Below, piece after piece: positions 1 through 8,009 of a DNA stretch of 64,000 nucleotides. This DNA comes from Vulcanimicrobiota bacterium (GTDB lineage: Bacteria; Vulcanimicrobiota; Xenobia; Xenobiales; Xenobiaceae). Numbering within the stretch: the first letter of the stretch is position 1; each line of letters starts with the position of its first letter. Location of the stretch: contig CALUQR010000004.1 in NCBI GenBank assembly GCA_944322965.1, positions 186,001 through 250,000 on the forward strand, given 5' to 3'. The notes below the pieces were generated by a model. The model saw nothing but the letters and a program-made list of their open reading frames with translations. It was not told where the DNA came from and ran no database searches. Position numbers and translations under genes: made by a program.

Positions 1-108
1 CGCTCCCTCAGCGTTCATCAAGCTAGAGGCGGGCAGAGCCATAGGACCGCCCGCTAAGTGGAACTCCTGCTCCGGTTGAGGTTGCTGTCTCTCCTGCTCC
101 TGATCCAT
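1..108 (-). CDS. Partial CDS, N-terminus of unidentified protein
   Basis: An open frame starts with ATG at 108 and runs off the left edge (36 codons visible). The preceding histidine kinase stop codon TAG lies inside the likely Shine-Dalgarno stretch GGGGTAGGAG, three bases before this ATG, so the two are translationally coupled. The visible N-terminus is polar and rich in Gln, Glu and Pro (begins MDQEQERQQPQPEQEF), which looks disordered. No domain is visible. A gene placed directly after a sensor kinase is often a response regulator, but nothing in the 36 residues proves it. Confidence 0.6.
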   Translation of the reverse strand, partial: MDQEQERQQPQPEQEFHLAGGPMALPASSLMNAEGA

Positions 109-111
109 CTC

Positions 112-1419
112 CTACCCCGCTTCTTCCACCGGAACGCGCACGTTGATCCTCATACCCCCTTGGGAATCGAGATCGGCTTCGATCTGCCCATTATGCTTGC
201 GCACCACCTCGCGCACTAACCCTAAGCCAAAGCTACTGCCTAAGCCGGGGTGGCTATTGGCAAAGAAGGGCTCAAAGATCTTGGCCATCTCCTCCTTAGA
301 GAGCAGCGTGCAATTAGTATCGAAGCTCAAGCCGATCTCTTTCTTATCGTAAGAGGTGGAAATCTTAATGACCGGTCCTGCGGTCTTGCCCACCTTGTGA
401 CAGTCGCACAAGAAGCTCAAGATATTGGTGAGCGCTTGGGTCCACTGGGTGGAGTTGGCTCGCACTTGGGGCAGGTCGGAGTATTTGACCTGGGCGGAGA
501 TCTTAGCTTCCGCCAACTCGTCGCGCAAAAGTTCTACGCTATTAGCTACCACTTGGTTGATATCGGTCGAAGCGCGCACGAAGCGGGAGAAGGTAATCTC
601 GTTCTCCTTTTCCATCGAAGTGCGGGAGTAGACTAAGAGCTTCTCGATAATACCCTTACACTTCTGGACGGCGTCTTGGATAATATGCAAGCGGCGCACG
701 CTGACCGGATCTTGGACGGCCCGGCTGAGGCTCCCCACCATAGTCAAGACGGCGGTCAGAGGCTGGCTCAGCTCGTGGGCTACGCCCGCCGCCAAGCGGC
801 CTACGCCGGCCAAGTGGCTCTCTTGGGCCACCTCGCCCTTGAGGGCTTGGATCTCCTCGTGGGCCTTACTCAAAGCCCCTTCTCTGACAAAGCGCGGCGC
901 CATCAACGAAGCGACGTTGGCCGCCGCCCGCAAGAGTTCGCGCTCCGCTAACTCTGGTTCCGTAGTGCGGTCCCAGGCCACGATGAGCGCTCCCCCGCCG
1001 GTATGACCGTGCCAGACGGGCATGGCGGCGATCCAGCGCCCGCCTCCGCTCGATTGGACCAACTCTCCGCTCTCCCAGGCTTGCTTTAAGAGATCCTTGA
1101 CCATGCCGGGACCCGTCTCTTCGGCGGGAGTACCCGCCTGGGCCGCCCTCCTAAAGCCGCTCTCTTCGCTGCCCGGTTGTAAGTAGAGGGTGCAGCCGTC
1201 GGCCCCCAGCTCTTCCAAACAAGCTTGGCATAAGAGCTGGGATTGGCTCGCAAAATCGTCCGTCACTAAGGGAGCGCTCTGTAAAGCTAAGAGACTGCGC
1301 TGGAAGGCGTCCCGCTTGCAGAGTAAATGGTAAGACCAACAGGAGTAGGCCACAGCCAGAGCGGTGGCGATCAGCCAAATAAGATAGATTACCAAGGTCT
1401 CAAAAACCTCACCCTCCAC
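112..1419 (-). CDS. Membrane-anchored sensor histidine kinase
   Basis: A 435-residue kinase with one N-terminal transmembrane segment (about residues 8-28), a probable GAF-like sensory region (about 50-175, inferred from spacing and composition only), a HisKA region with phosphoacceptor His215 in AGVAHELSQPLT, and a HATPase_c domain (about 285-433). The N-box Asn (about 332) and the glycine-rich GLGSSFGLGL (about 392-401) are present. The G1 box is degenerate: FDTNC at about 366-370 instead of DxGxG. The start is GTG with GGGG upstream. It autophosphorylates in this family and passes phosphate to a regulator, possibly the gene beginning at 108. The degenerate G1 box leaves ATP binding uncertain. 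Confidence 0.88.
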   Translation of the reverse strand: MEGEVFETLVIYLIWLIATALAVAYSCWSYHLLCKRDAFQRSLLALQSAPLVTDDFASQSQLLCQACLEELGADGCTLYLQPGSEESGFRRAAQAGTPAEETGPGMVKDLLKQAWESGELVQSSGGGRWIAAMPVWHGHTGGGALIVAWDRTTEPELAERELLRAAANVASLMAPRFVREGALSKAHEEIQALKGEVAQESHLAGVGRLAAGVAHELSQPLTAVLTMVGSLSRAVQDPVSVRRLHIIQDAVQKCKGIIEKLLVYSRTSMEKENEITFSRFVRASTDINQVVANSVELLRDELAEAKISAQVKYSDLPQVRANSTQWTQALTNILSFLCDCHKVGKTAGPVIKISTSYDKKEIGLSFDTNCTLLSKEEMAKIFEPFFANSHPGLGSSFGLGLVREVVRKHNGQIEADLDSQGGMRINVRVPVEEAG

Positions 1420-1460
1420 CAGAAGATCCCCTCAACCCTAAAAATTTCCAAGTTATACTA

Positions 1461-2483
1461 CTAAATTCCTCTCCTCCGCCTCCAAGAGCCCTGTACCGCC
1501 AAATGGTGGGCGCGTTGGTAGAAGGGGGCGCTGAGATCTAGGCCCAAGCTCTCTCCCACCCGCTCCCAATTTAACCCCCAACTAGCCTCCCAGGCCTCTA
1601 AGGCCTTAGCCTCCTCCCCCTGACGCTCCCGCTCCCAGGCTTCATCGCTCTCTAAAAAGCGGAGTTTACTTCCACTCCATTCCGCTCCCCGGCGCCCCCC
1701 GGCCCCTGCTAACCAATAATTTTCTAAGTATTCAAAGTAGCGGAGATTGGCCGCTAAGAGCCGGACCCCGCCCGCCTGGGGATCGAAGGGGCCTAGACTC
1801 CAACTCTGAGCGTGGGCGGGATAGAGAGAGCGCAAGTTTCGGCCTTGCCAAACTTTTAGAGTAGCTAATTGTTGGGCCCAGGCGGCGGGGCTCTCTAAGA
1901 AGGGCAAGGGATCCTCTACCCCATCCGCCGCCCCTAAAGCCTGGCTCTGGGGGATATAGATCCCCAATTGGCCCGCGTAATGGCCGGGCAAAGCGACTAA
2001 CTCTAAGCTTACTCCCCCTAAGTCCCAACCTTGGCCCGCCTCCCAGCTATATTCCGGTACATAAATGTGAGAATTTTTAAAGTAGAGGGGATCGGCCCCC
2101 CGGCGCTGGGCCAATTCCAACTTAGCTCTAGGGCTCAGCAAATACTCCCGAGTTGAGGGACTGGCCCCCACCTGCAGCCTCTCGGCCCAGGGGGAGTAGA
2201 GCTTAAAGGCCCGGTTGGCCCAGGCGTGGTCCCAGTCGGGGTGGCTATTTAAAAGGTAGACCCTTTGAGGCTCTAAATGGCGCTCCGCCAGCTGGGCTTT
2301 TACCCAAGTCCAGGCCTGGGCGGCTAGCTCCTCATCCCAGCCGCTATCTAAAATGAAGAGCGCCTCCCGCCCCGCTATCCAGAGCTGGGACCAGAAGGCG
2401 TCATAGAGCGCCGCCCCCGCCCAGCTGGCGGGCGCCAGCCGGGCGGTACAGGAGGCGAATTGTAAGCGCTCTTTAGGCCTCAG
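1461..2483 (-). CDS. Metallo-beta-lactamase-fold hydrolase, non-ATG start
   Basis: The frame is open back to a TGA just inside trpS. The first ATG/GTG in frame is at 2171, but the family core starts earlier: translating 2190-2470 gives a beta-strand FILDSGWDE and the metal-binding loop LLNSHPDWDHAW, a form of the HxHxDH motif. A start at 2171 would delete these. The only near-cognate start upstream is CTG at 2483, overlapping the trpS stop by 11 bases; no better start was found. Downstream, LPGHYAGQLG supplies the next conserved His, and a His near PAHAQSW may be a further ligand. Substrate unknown. A frameshift or a remnant gene cannot be excluded, though the frame is uninterrupted. Confidence 0.6.
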   Translation of the reverse strand: MRPKERLQFASCTARLAPASWAGAALYDAFWSQLWIAGREALFILDSGWDEELAAQAWTWVKAQLAERHLEPQRVYLLNSHPDWDHAWANRAFKLYSPWAERLQVGASPSTREYLLSPRAKLELAQRRGADPLYFKNSHIYVPEYSWEAGQGWDLGGVSLELVALPGHYAGQLGIYIPQSQALGAADGVEDPLPFLESPAAWAQQLATLKVWQGRNLRSLYPAHAQSWSLGPFDPQAGGVRLLAANLRYFEYLENYWLAGAGGRRGAEWSGSKLRFLESDEAWERERQGEEAKALEAWEASWGLNWERVGESLGLDLSAPFYQRAHHLAVQGSWRRRRGI

Positions 2484-3462
2484 GGGTGACCCCCAAGCCT
2501 ACCTTCTCTCGCACTTCGGCCAAGGTAGCCTTAGCCACCTGACGCAGGCGATGGGCGGAGGCGTGCAAGATCTCTTCTACCCGCTCGGGGTGGGCGGCCA
2601 ACTCTTGGCGGCGCAGGCGAATGGGCTCTAAAGCGGCCACTAAGTCGCGCCCTAAGGCGTCTTTAAGCTCTTTATAACGCAAGTTGCCGCCCGCGTAGGC
2701 CTCGCGGAAATAGCCCACCGTCTCCGGGGTGGAGAAGGTCTCTAAGAGGGTAAACATATTGGCGATGCCGGGGCTCATCTGCTGGGGGTCGGCGCTGGGG
2801 CCGGCGTCGGTCACCGCCCGCTTGACGTGGCGCAAGATAACTTCGGGCGGATCGGAGAGCATAATAGCCGAACCCTCTACCGACTTAGACATCTTGCGGG
2901 TGGGATCGTTTAAGGCCATGACCCGCGTAGCCTTAGTGACGCTGGGCTTAGGTTCCGGGAAGGTCTCCCCAAAGAGGGCGTTAAAGCGGCGCGCAAAGAC
3001 CCGGGTCACCTCTAAATGTTGGAGCTGGTCCTCTCCCACCGGCACCACCTCGGCCTTAAAGAGCAGAATATCGGAAGCCATCAAGATGGGATAGGTGAAG
3101 AGGCCGGCGTTGACCACCTCTAAGCGCTGACTCTTCTCTTTAAATTGGGTCATGCGGTTGAGCTCGCCCATAGGAGCGCAGCAACTTAAGATCCAGGTCA
3201 GTTCCGTAACTTCCGGGATGTGGGACTGCACGTAGAGCTCGCTCTTTTCAGGGTCGATCCCGCAGGCCAAGAGATCGAGCGCCGCCTCAAAGACGCGCTG
3301 GGGTAGATGCTGGGGCTCGCGATTGGCGGTCAAAGAGTGGTAATTGGCGATACAGTAGATACAACGGCCCTCCTCCTGGAGCTTGACCCAATTCATAATC
3401 GCTCCCGCGTAGTTACCTAAATGGATGGAACCCGTAGGCTGAATGGCCGAGTAGATCTTCAT
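2473..3462 (-). CDS. trpS: Tryptophan--tRNA ligase
   Basis: A 329-residue class I aminoacyl-tRNA synthetase that charges tRNA-Trp. The HIGH-type motif is TGSIHLGNY (residues 10-18) and KMSKS sits at 190-194, preceded by a short bacterial TrpRS segment with ILMASDILLF and PVGEDQLQHL. Length matches bacterial TrpRS (about 330). The start MKIYSAIQPTG is the expected N-terminus. It follows ftsQ by 36 bases on the same strand, so it is probably the last or next-to-last gene of the division cluster transcript. Confidence 0.97.
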   Translation of the reverse strand: MKIYSAIQPTGSIHLGNYAGAIMNWVKLQEEGRCIYCIANYHSLTANREPQHLPQRVFEAALDLLACGIDPEKSELYVQSHIPEVTELTWILSCCAPMGELNRMTQFKEKSQRLEVVNAGLFTYPILMASDILLFKAEVVPVGEDQLQHLEVTRVFARRFNALFGETFPEPKPSVTKATRVMALNDPTRKMSKSVEGSAIMLSDPPEVILRHVKRAVTDAGPSADPQQMSPGIANMFTLLETFSTPETVGYFREAYAGGNLRYKELKDALGRDLVAALEPIRLRRQELAAHPERVEEILHASAHRLRQVAKATLAEVREKVGLGVTPEA

Positions 3463-3498
3463 ATAAAAACTCCTGTCTGTAAATTTGAGAGAACCTTT

Positions 3499-4728
3499 TT
3501 AAGGGATAGCCTCCCGTTCCTCTTCCGTAAAGACGGGACGGGGTGGGGGCGGAGCGATCTCCTCGGGCAGAGGGGCGGTAGGCGCCTCTAAGGAGGGCTC
3601 GGCCGGAGCGGGCGCCGGCTCGGGAGCGGGAGGCGCCGGAGCCTCCTCTGGGGGCGGTTCTGGGGCCGGGGGCGGAGGCGGCGCGGGAGCTACTTCCGGC
3701 TCGGGCTGAGGTTCCGGCCTAACGGGAGGCGCAGGCTCTGGCTCTAGGGGCTGGGGATCGGTCAGACTGGGCGGCGCGGGGGGGAGTTCTGGCTCTACGT
3801 AGGGGGGACTTTCCTCCCAAGTTCCAGAGCTCTCCTGACTAGGCCCGCTCTCCTCCGGGGCAGGTTCCTGAGGCCCGCTAGAAGCGGCGCTACTCTCCTG
3901 GGGAGCGGCGGCCTCTTCCGCCTCTTGAGGCGCAGTCGCCTCTCCCTCCTGCTTAGGCTCCTTAGCCTCCTTGGCTTCTTTACTAGCTTTACCCTTAGCG
4001 GCGGGCGTCGCCTTGACGAACTGGACTACCGGCTGGGCGAAGCGGACGTCGATAGTAGCCACCCCCTTCTTTTGCAAGCGCAACTTAGCTAAGAGGGTGC
4101 GCAAAACTTGCAACTTTAAGCGCAAATTATCTAAGGTCCCCACCTTGACGGCCGTAGAATGGCCCTTAAAGGGGAGGTGCAAGGTGATATTTTGCATGGA
4201 GTCTATCTGGTAGAGGGTAGGTTCCGTTCCTAAGATCTCTCGCACCTGGGGCTCCGCTTTGAGAGCTACCCCGATGAGCGCGGACTCCATGCGCCCCAAG
4301 AGGGGGACGGTAAAGTCTACTTCTAATTTGGGTAGATCGAAAGGCGGAACTTCGGAGCTCAAGATATACCCCTCGGCGTCGGCTACTACCCAACCGCTAC
4401 TCGAACGGGGACAGGCCACGCAGACCGCCGCCCTCCGCTCCTCTACGCGCAAGATTAAACGCCCTCCCGATTGTAAAGAGAGGGAAGTAGAGATAATGGC
4501 CGGATCGTCTAAGACGGGCCCCCAGCCGTGGCTAGCCCAGACGGCCCAGTAATAGGAACCCACCTTGAAGGGGGACTCCCGCAAGATCTCCTCCCTGCTG
4601 AGGAGCTGGTTGCCCTCTACCTGGATAGTGGCGATGCGGAAGACGGGCGAGAGGAGAAAGATGGCCTGAGCCATGCAGAAGAGCACTAATAGCGAGGCTC
4701 GACGCAGTTGCTGAATAGGGGAATCCAC
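3499..4728 (-). CDS. ftsQ: FtsQ/DivIB-type cell division protein with proline-rich tail
   Basis: A 409-residue protein with one transmembrane segment (about 11-29), followed at once by a POTRA-type domain (FRIATIQVEGNQLLSREEIL, about 30-100) and a FtsQ beta domain to about 230. This is the order in FtsQ/DivIB, which links FtsL/FtsB to septal wall synthesis. From about 235 to the end the chain is a low-complexity Ala/Pro/Glu tail with runs such as APPPPPAPEPPPEEAPAP, absent from typical FtsQ (about 250-280 residues). The start is GTG with GGAGGAG upstream. Its position after murC is the classical dcw location, but ftsA and ftsZ do not follow; trpS does. Confidence 0.9.
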   Translation of the reverse strand: MDSPIQQLRRASLLVLFCMAQAIFLLSPVFRIATIQVEGNQLLSREEILRESPFKVGSYYWAVWASHGWGPVLDDPAIISTSLSLQSGGRLILRVEERRAAVCVACPRSSSGWVVADAEGYILSSEVPPFDLPKLEVDFTVPLLGRMESALIGVALKAEPQVREILGTEPTLYQIDSMQNITLHLPFKGHSTAVKVGTLDNLRLKLQVLRTLLAKLRLQKKGVATIDVRFAQPVVQFVKATPAAKGKASKEAKEAKEPKQEGEATAPQEAEEAAAPQESSAASSGPQEPAPEESGPSQESSGTWEESPPYVEPELPPAPPSLTDPQPLEPEPAPPVRPEPQPEPEVAPAPPPPPAPEPPPEEAPAPPAPEPAPAPAEPSLEAPTAPLPEEIAPPPPRPVFTEEEREAIP

Positions 4729-4768
4729 CGCTCAGCTCCTCCTCCCAGAGACTCCTAGCCCCTTAAGT

Positions 4769-6193
4769 CTAAGCCCCGCAAGGCTGAGAGGTCAGGGAAG
4801 CGGCGCAGCGGGCCGCGCACTTACTAATATCCCCGGCCCCCAAGAATAAGAGGACGTCTCCGGCCCGACAATTGTGGGTGACGTAAGCCAAAATATCGCT
4901 GGCCGTAGGGGTATAGAAGACCTCCTGGCCGGGGGGCGAATTGCGCCTAATCCCCTCCGCCAGACTCTGGGCGTCTACCCCGGGCAAGGGCTCCTCGCCG
5001 GCGGCGTAGATGTCGGTCACTAAGACTACGTCCGCCTCCGTAAAGACCTGGGCGTACTCCTGGGCGAAGAATTTAGTGCGCGTATAGCGATGGGGCTGGA
5101 AGACGGCGATCACCCGATTGCGCTCCCCCGTATGGGCGGCGGCGATAGCGGCTTGGATCTTTTTAGGGTTGTGGGCGTAATCGTCGACGATAGTCACCCC
5201 GTCAAACTCCCCTAAGATCTGGAAGCGGCGCTGGACCCCGCGGAAGGCGGCCAGATAGCGGCTCATATCGCTAAAGGGAAGGCCGATCTCTAAACCGATA
5301 GCTAAAGCGGCTAAGGCGTTTTGAATATTATGCTGGCCGGGGACTCTCAAGATGAGCTCCCCTAAGGGCTGGCCGCGCCAAATGACCGTCGAGCGGGAGG
5401 CGAAATCGGCCAACTCAATATCGGTAGCGTAAATATCGTTATCGGGACGGAGGCCGTAAGTTACGGTACGCCGCTCAATCTGGGGCAGGAGGGCGCGCAG
5501 CCCCGCGTGGTCGCCGCAGATAACTACCACCCCTTGGGGATCGACCCGATGCATAAACTTTAAGAAGAGCTCGCTCACCCGTTGACTCGTCTTCTGATGG
5601 TCATAACCGCAATCGCAATAAGCCTCCGTCCCCAAATTGACGTCGGCGTCTATGGAGGTGACTACCGCCATAAAGGGGGAGAGCTCTACGAATGAAGCGT
5701 CAGACTCGTCCGCTTCGGCCACTAAGTAGCGCCCCTCGCCCAATTTGGCATTGGCTCCGATGTCATTGAGCTCCCCCCCCACCACGACCGTGGGCTGCAA
5801 GCCGGCCCCCGTCAAAACGGCCGCTACCATCGAAGTGGTAGTAGTCTTGCCATGGGCTCCGGCGATGGCGATGCCCTGCATAGGCTGCATGAGCATACTC
5901 AACATATGGCCCCGCTGCACGATGGCGACCCCCCGGCGCCGGGCCTCACAGACCTCAGGGTTAGTGACGGGAACGGCCGAGGAGACGACGACCAGGTCGG
6001 TCTGAGGGGGTAAATTTTGAGCGGCGTGGCCACAGTAGATGGTGGCCCCTAAAGATTCTAAACCTTGGGTAATGCGCGAATGTTGTAAGTCGGAACCCGA
6101 AACGGAGTGGCCCATCTGTAGGAGGATGCGGGCGATCCCGCTCATCCCTATTCCCCCGATCCCCACGAAGTGGGCGTGTTTAAAGTCCAACAT
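4769..6193 (-). CDS. murC: UDP-N-acetylmuramate--L-alanine ligase
   Basis: A 474-residue Mur ligase that adds L-Ala to UDP-MurNAc in the cytoplasm. The UDP-binding Rossmann loop GIGGIGMSG is at 11-19 and the ATP loop AGAHGKTTTT at 111-120. Central residues include EADESDASF, and the C-terminal domain has DDYAHNPKKI. Length is normal for the family. It sits between murG and ftsQ. The 109-base gap to murG contains a large imperfect hairpin. Confidence 0.97.
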   Translation of the reverse strand: MLDFKHAHFVGIGGIGMSGIARILLQMGHSVSGSDLQHSRITQGLESLGATIYCGHAAQNLPPQTDLVVVSSAVPVTNPEVCEARRRGVAIVQRGHMLSMLMQPMQGIAIAGAHGKTTTTSMVAAVLTGAGLQPTVVVGGELNDIGANAKLGEGRYLVAEADESDASFVELSPFMAVVTSIDADVNLGTEAYCDCGYDHQKTSQRVSELFLKFMHRVDPQGVVVICGDHAGLRALLPQIERRTVTYGLRPDNDIYATDIELADFASRSTVIWRGQPLGELILRVPGQHNIQNALAALAIGLEIGLPFSDMSRYLAAFRGVQRRFQILGEFDGVTIVDDYAHNPKKIQAAIAAAHTGERNRVIAVFQPHRYTRTKFFAQEYAQVFTEADVVLVTDIYAAGEEPLPGVDAQSLAEGIRRNSPPGQEVFYTPTASDILAYVTHNCRAGDVLLFLGAGDISKCAARCAASLTSQPCGA

Positions 6194-6217
6194 ACTCTTA
6201 CCTCAATCTCAAAGGCC

Positions 6218-6256
6218 CAGCCCCCCTAACCGACTCCAGAGTCGGTAGGGCGGCTG
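6218..6256 (-). promoter_or_regulatory. Stem-loop in the murG-murC gap
   Basis: On the minus strand the arms starting CAGCC and ending GGCTG pair over about 17 positions with one mismatch and one bulge; the core ACCGACTC/GAGTCGGT is perfect. No T-run follows, so it is not a standard terminator. It lies just upstream of the murC ribosome binding site (about GAGGTAAG). It may stabilise the downstream mRNA or modulate murC translation; this is inference. Confidence 0.5.
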
Positions 6257-6302
6257 GTCCCCAACCTCTCTACCTTAGAGGTTTAAAATTCTCTCTGGGA
6301 TG

Positions 6303-7940
6303 CTACTCGTGGCCGCAGCGGCGCAAGGTGCGCGAACGCTTGAGAGCCAGCATCCAAATCTGCTGAGCGACTAACTCCGCCGCCTGGGGCCGCCCTAAGA
6401 GTCGGGCCGCGCCGCCCATAGCCTGGAGGCGCACCGTATTGGGCATGAGCTCCAAGAGGGTAGGCGCCAAGAGCTCCCCAACCTGGGAGTCGGGCACGAT
6501 CAAAGCCGCCTTCTGACGGGCCAAGACCTCAGCGTTAGCCTGCTGGTGATTCTCAGCGGCGTGAGGATAAGGTACTAAGATAGAGGGCAGACCGCGGGCG
6601 CAGATCTCGGCCAGGGTCGTAGCCCCCGCCCGGCAGAGGACTAAGTCCGCCGCCGCGTAGAGGCTGGCCATATCTTCCGTATAAGCCAGAGGGCGGTAAT
6701 CGAGCTTGCGCCCAGCTACTAAATCCCGAGTGCGGTTCAGCACTTCATCGATATGCCCTGCCCCCGTGAGATGGATAATAGTCCACTCTTGGTCTACTAA
6801 TTTAGGCAGAGCCTGGATGAGAGCCTCATTGAGACTAGAGGCCCCTTGACTGCCGCCCACTACTAAGAGCAGGGGACGCTGGGCGGGCACGTGCAAGCAG
6901 TGGCGGGCGTGTTCCCTATTTTGGCGCACGATGGCGCTGCGGATGGGATTGCCCGTCAAGAGCAGCTTACTGGGGGCGATGCCGCGGTACTGGCCCGGGA
7001 AGCTGACGCAGACCTTAGCCGCCAAACGGGCTACGAAATTAGCCGATTTACCGGCGATGGCATTCTGCTCTAAGAGCAAGATGGGGATCCCCAATAGCCA
7101 AGCGGCCACGGAGACGGGGGCGCAGACGTAGCCGCCCGAGGCCACTAAGACGTGGGGCTGGAAGCGGAGCAAGTGGAAGATACTCTGCATGAGTCCCACC
7201 CCCATCTGCGCTAAAGCTCCCAAGCGCTCCCAGAAATTGCCAGTCCAACCGCTGGCCCAAATGATGCGCATCGGGTAGTGCAACCGCTCTAAGACTCGAC
7301 TCCCGATCCCGCGCTGCGAATCGAAGAAGAGCAACCTCGCCCCCTGGGAGCGCAAAATATCGGCTACCGCCAGGGCGGGATAGAGGTGGCCGCCCGTCCC
7401 GCCGCCGGCAAAGGCTACGCGCAATTTGAGGGCCATGGGGCGCGGCGAAGCGAAGGGCTGACAGTAGGCGGGAGGGATGTAACCCCTACCGGGCATAGCC
7501 ATCCCGGGATAAGGGTAGGGAGCGCCCGCATAAGGGAAGCCGGGCGGCGGCGCCATGGGGTAACGGGGGAACTTAAATCCGGGCATAGCGTAAGGCGGCC
7601 ACCCCAGGGGCGGGCGAGGCGCCTGCTGATTTTTAGCCTTAACTTGGGGCTCGGGCGCTGGGGGCGCTGACTGCTCCTTAGCCGCGGACCCCTCTTGGCT
7701 GGGGGTGGGAGTCTCTGGCGCAGGCGCCGCGCTCTCTGCGGAGCTAGGCTCGGGAGGGGTAGCGGCGGAGGGACTACTCCCCCCCACCTCGCTACCTAGA
7801 GCGGCCTCTTGGGCGGCCCCAGGTTGATGGTCTTGAAAGGCTTCAGCTATAACTTTAGCTACTTCGGGAGAGACGCTGAGCGGCCGCGCACCGTCGCGGA
7901 CGGGAGTTTCAGGCTGGGAATTAGTGGCTTCTTGACTCAT
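6303..7940 (-). CDS. murG: MurG glycosyltransferase with long N-terminal extension
   Basis: The C-terminal 375 residues are a complete MurG (lipid I to lipid II GlcNAc transferase at the inner membrane face): GGGTGGHLYPALAVAD, ASGGYVCAPVSVAAWL, LLEQNAIAGKSNF-type loop, GGSQGA and CRAGATTLAEI. Ahead of it are about 170 residues unlike MurG, first Ala/Pro/Glu/Ser-rich, then Pro/Tyr/Met/Gly-rich (PYAGAPYPYPGMAMPG). A start at the MALKLRV methionine (about 7431) would give a normal MurG but has no ribosome binding site, and the extension is open without a stop. ATG at 7940 is chosen over a GTG at 7955. A terminator-like hairpin ends directly upstream. Confidence 0.9.
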   Translation of the reverse strand: MSQEATNSQPETPVRDGARPLSVSPEVAKVIAEAFQDHQPGAAQEAALGSEVGGSSPSAATPPEPSSAESAAPAPETPTPSQEGSAAKEQSAPPAPEPQVKAKNQQAPRPPLGWPPYAMPGFKFPRYPMAPPPGFPYAGAPYPYPGMAMPGRGYIPPAYCQPFASPRPMALKLRVAFAGGGTGGHLYPALAVADILRSQGARLLFFDSQRGIGSRVLERLHYPMRIIWASGWTGNFWERLGALAQMGVGLMQSIFHLLRFQPHVLVASGGYVCAPVSVAAWLLGIPILLLEQNAIAGKSANFVARLAAKVCVSFPGQYRGIAPSKLLLTGNPIRSAIVRQNREHARHCLHVPAQRPLLLVVGGSQGASSLNEALIQALPKLVDQEWTIIHLTGAGHIDEVLNRTRDLVAGRKLDYRPLAYTEDMASLYAAADLVLCRAGATTLAEICARGLPSILVPYPHAAENHQQANAEVLARQKAALIVPDSQVGELLAPTLLELMPNTVRLQAMGGAARLLGRPQAAELVAQQIWMLALKRSRTLRRCGHE

Positions 7941-7955
7941 ACCGACGCACCCCAC

Positions 7956-7993
7956 AAAAAAAAATCGCTGATCTTTATTGTCTAAAGACCAGC
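7956..7993 (-). terminator. Intrinsic terminator between ftsW and murG
   Basis: Minus-strand arms GCTGGTCTTTA and TAAAGATCAGC form an 11-bp stem (one G-T pair) with loop GACAA, followed by GA and nine T. The stem starts 16 bases after the ftsW stop, and the T-run ends where the murG frame begins. It is textbook in form yet lies inside the division cluster, so it should reduce, or condition, murG-murC-ftsQ-trpS transcription. Confidence 0.8.
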
Positions 7994-8009
7994 CAAGCTC
8001 CTTTGTGGA

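Noticed and set aside
6891-7131. Short frames inside murG on the other strand, and similar short frames inside dcw genes, alaS, recG and clpB
   Set aside because: They overlap well-conserved coding sequence, lack family similarity and reflect the GC-rich codon pattern.
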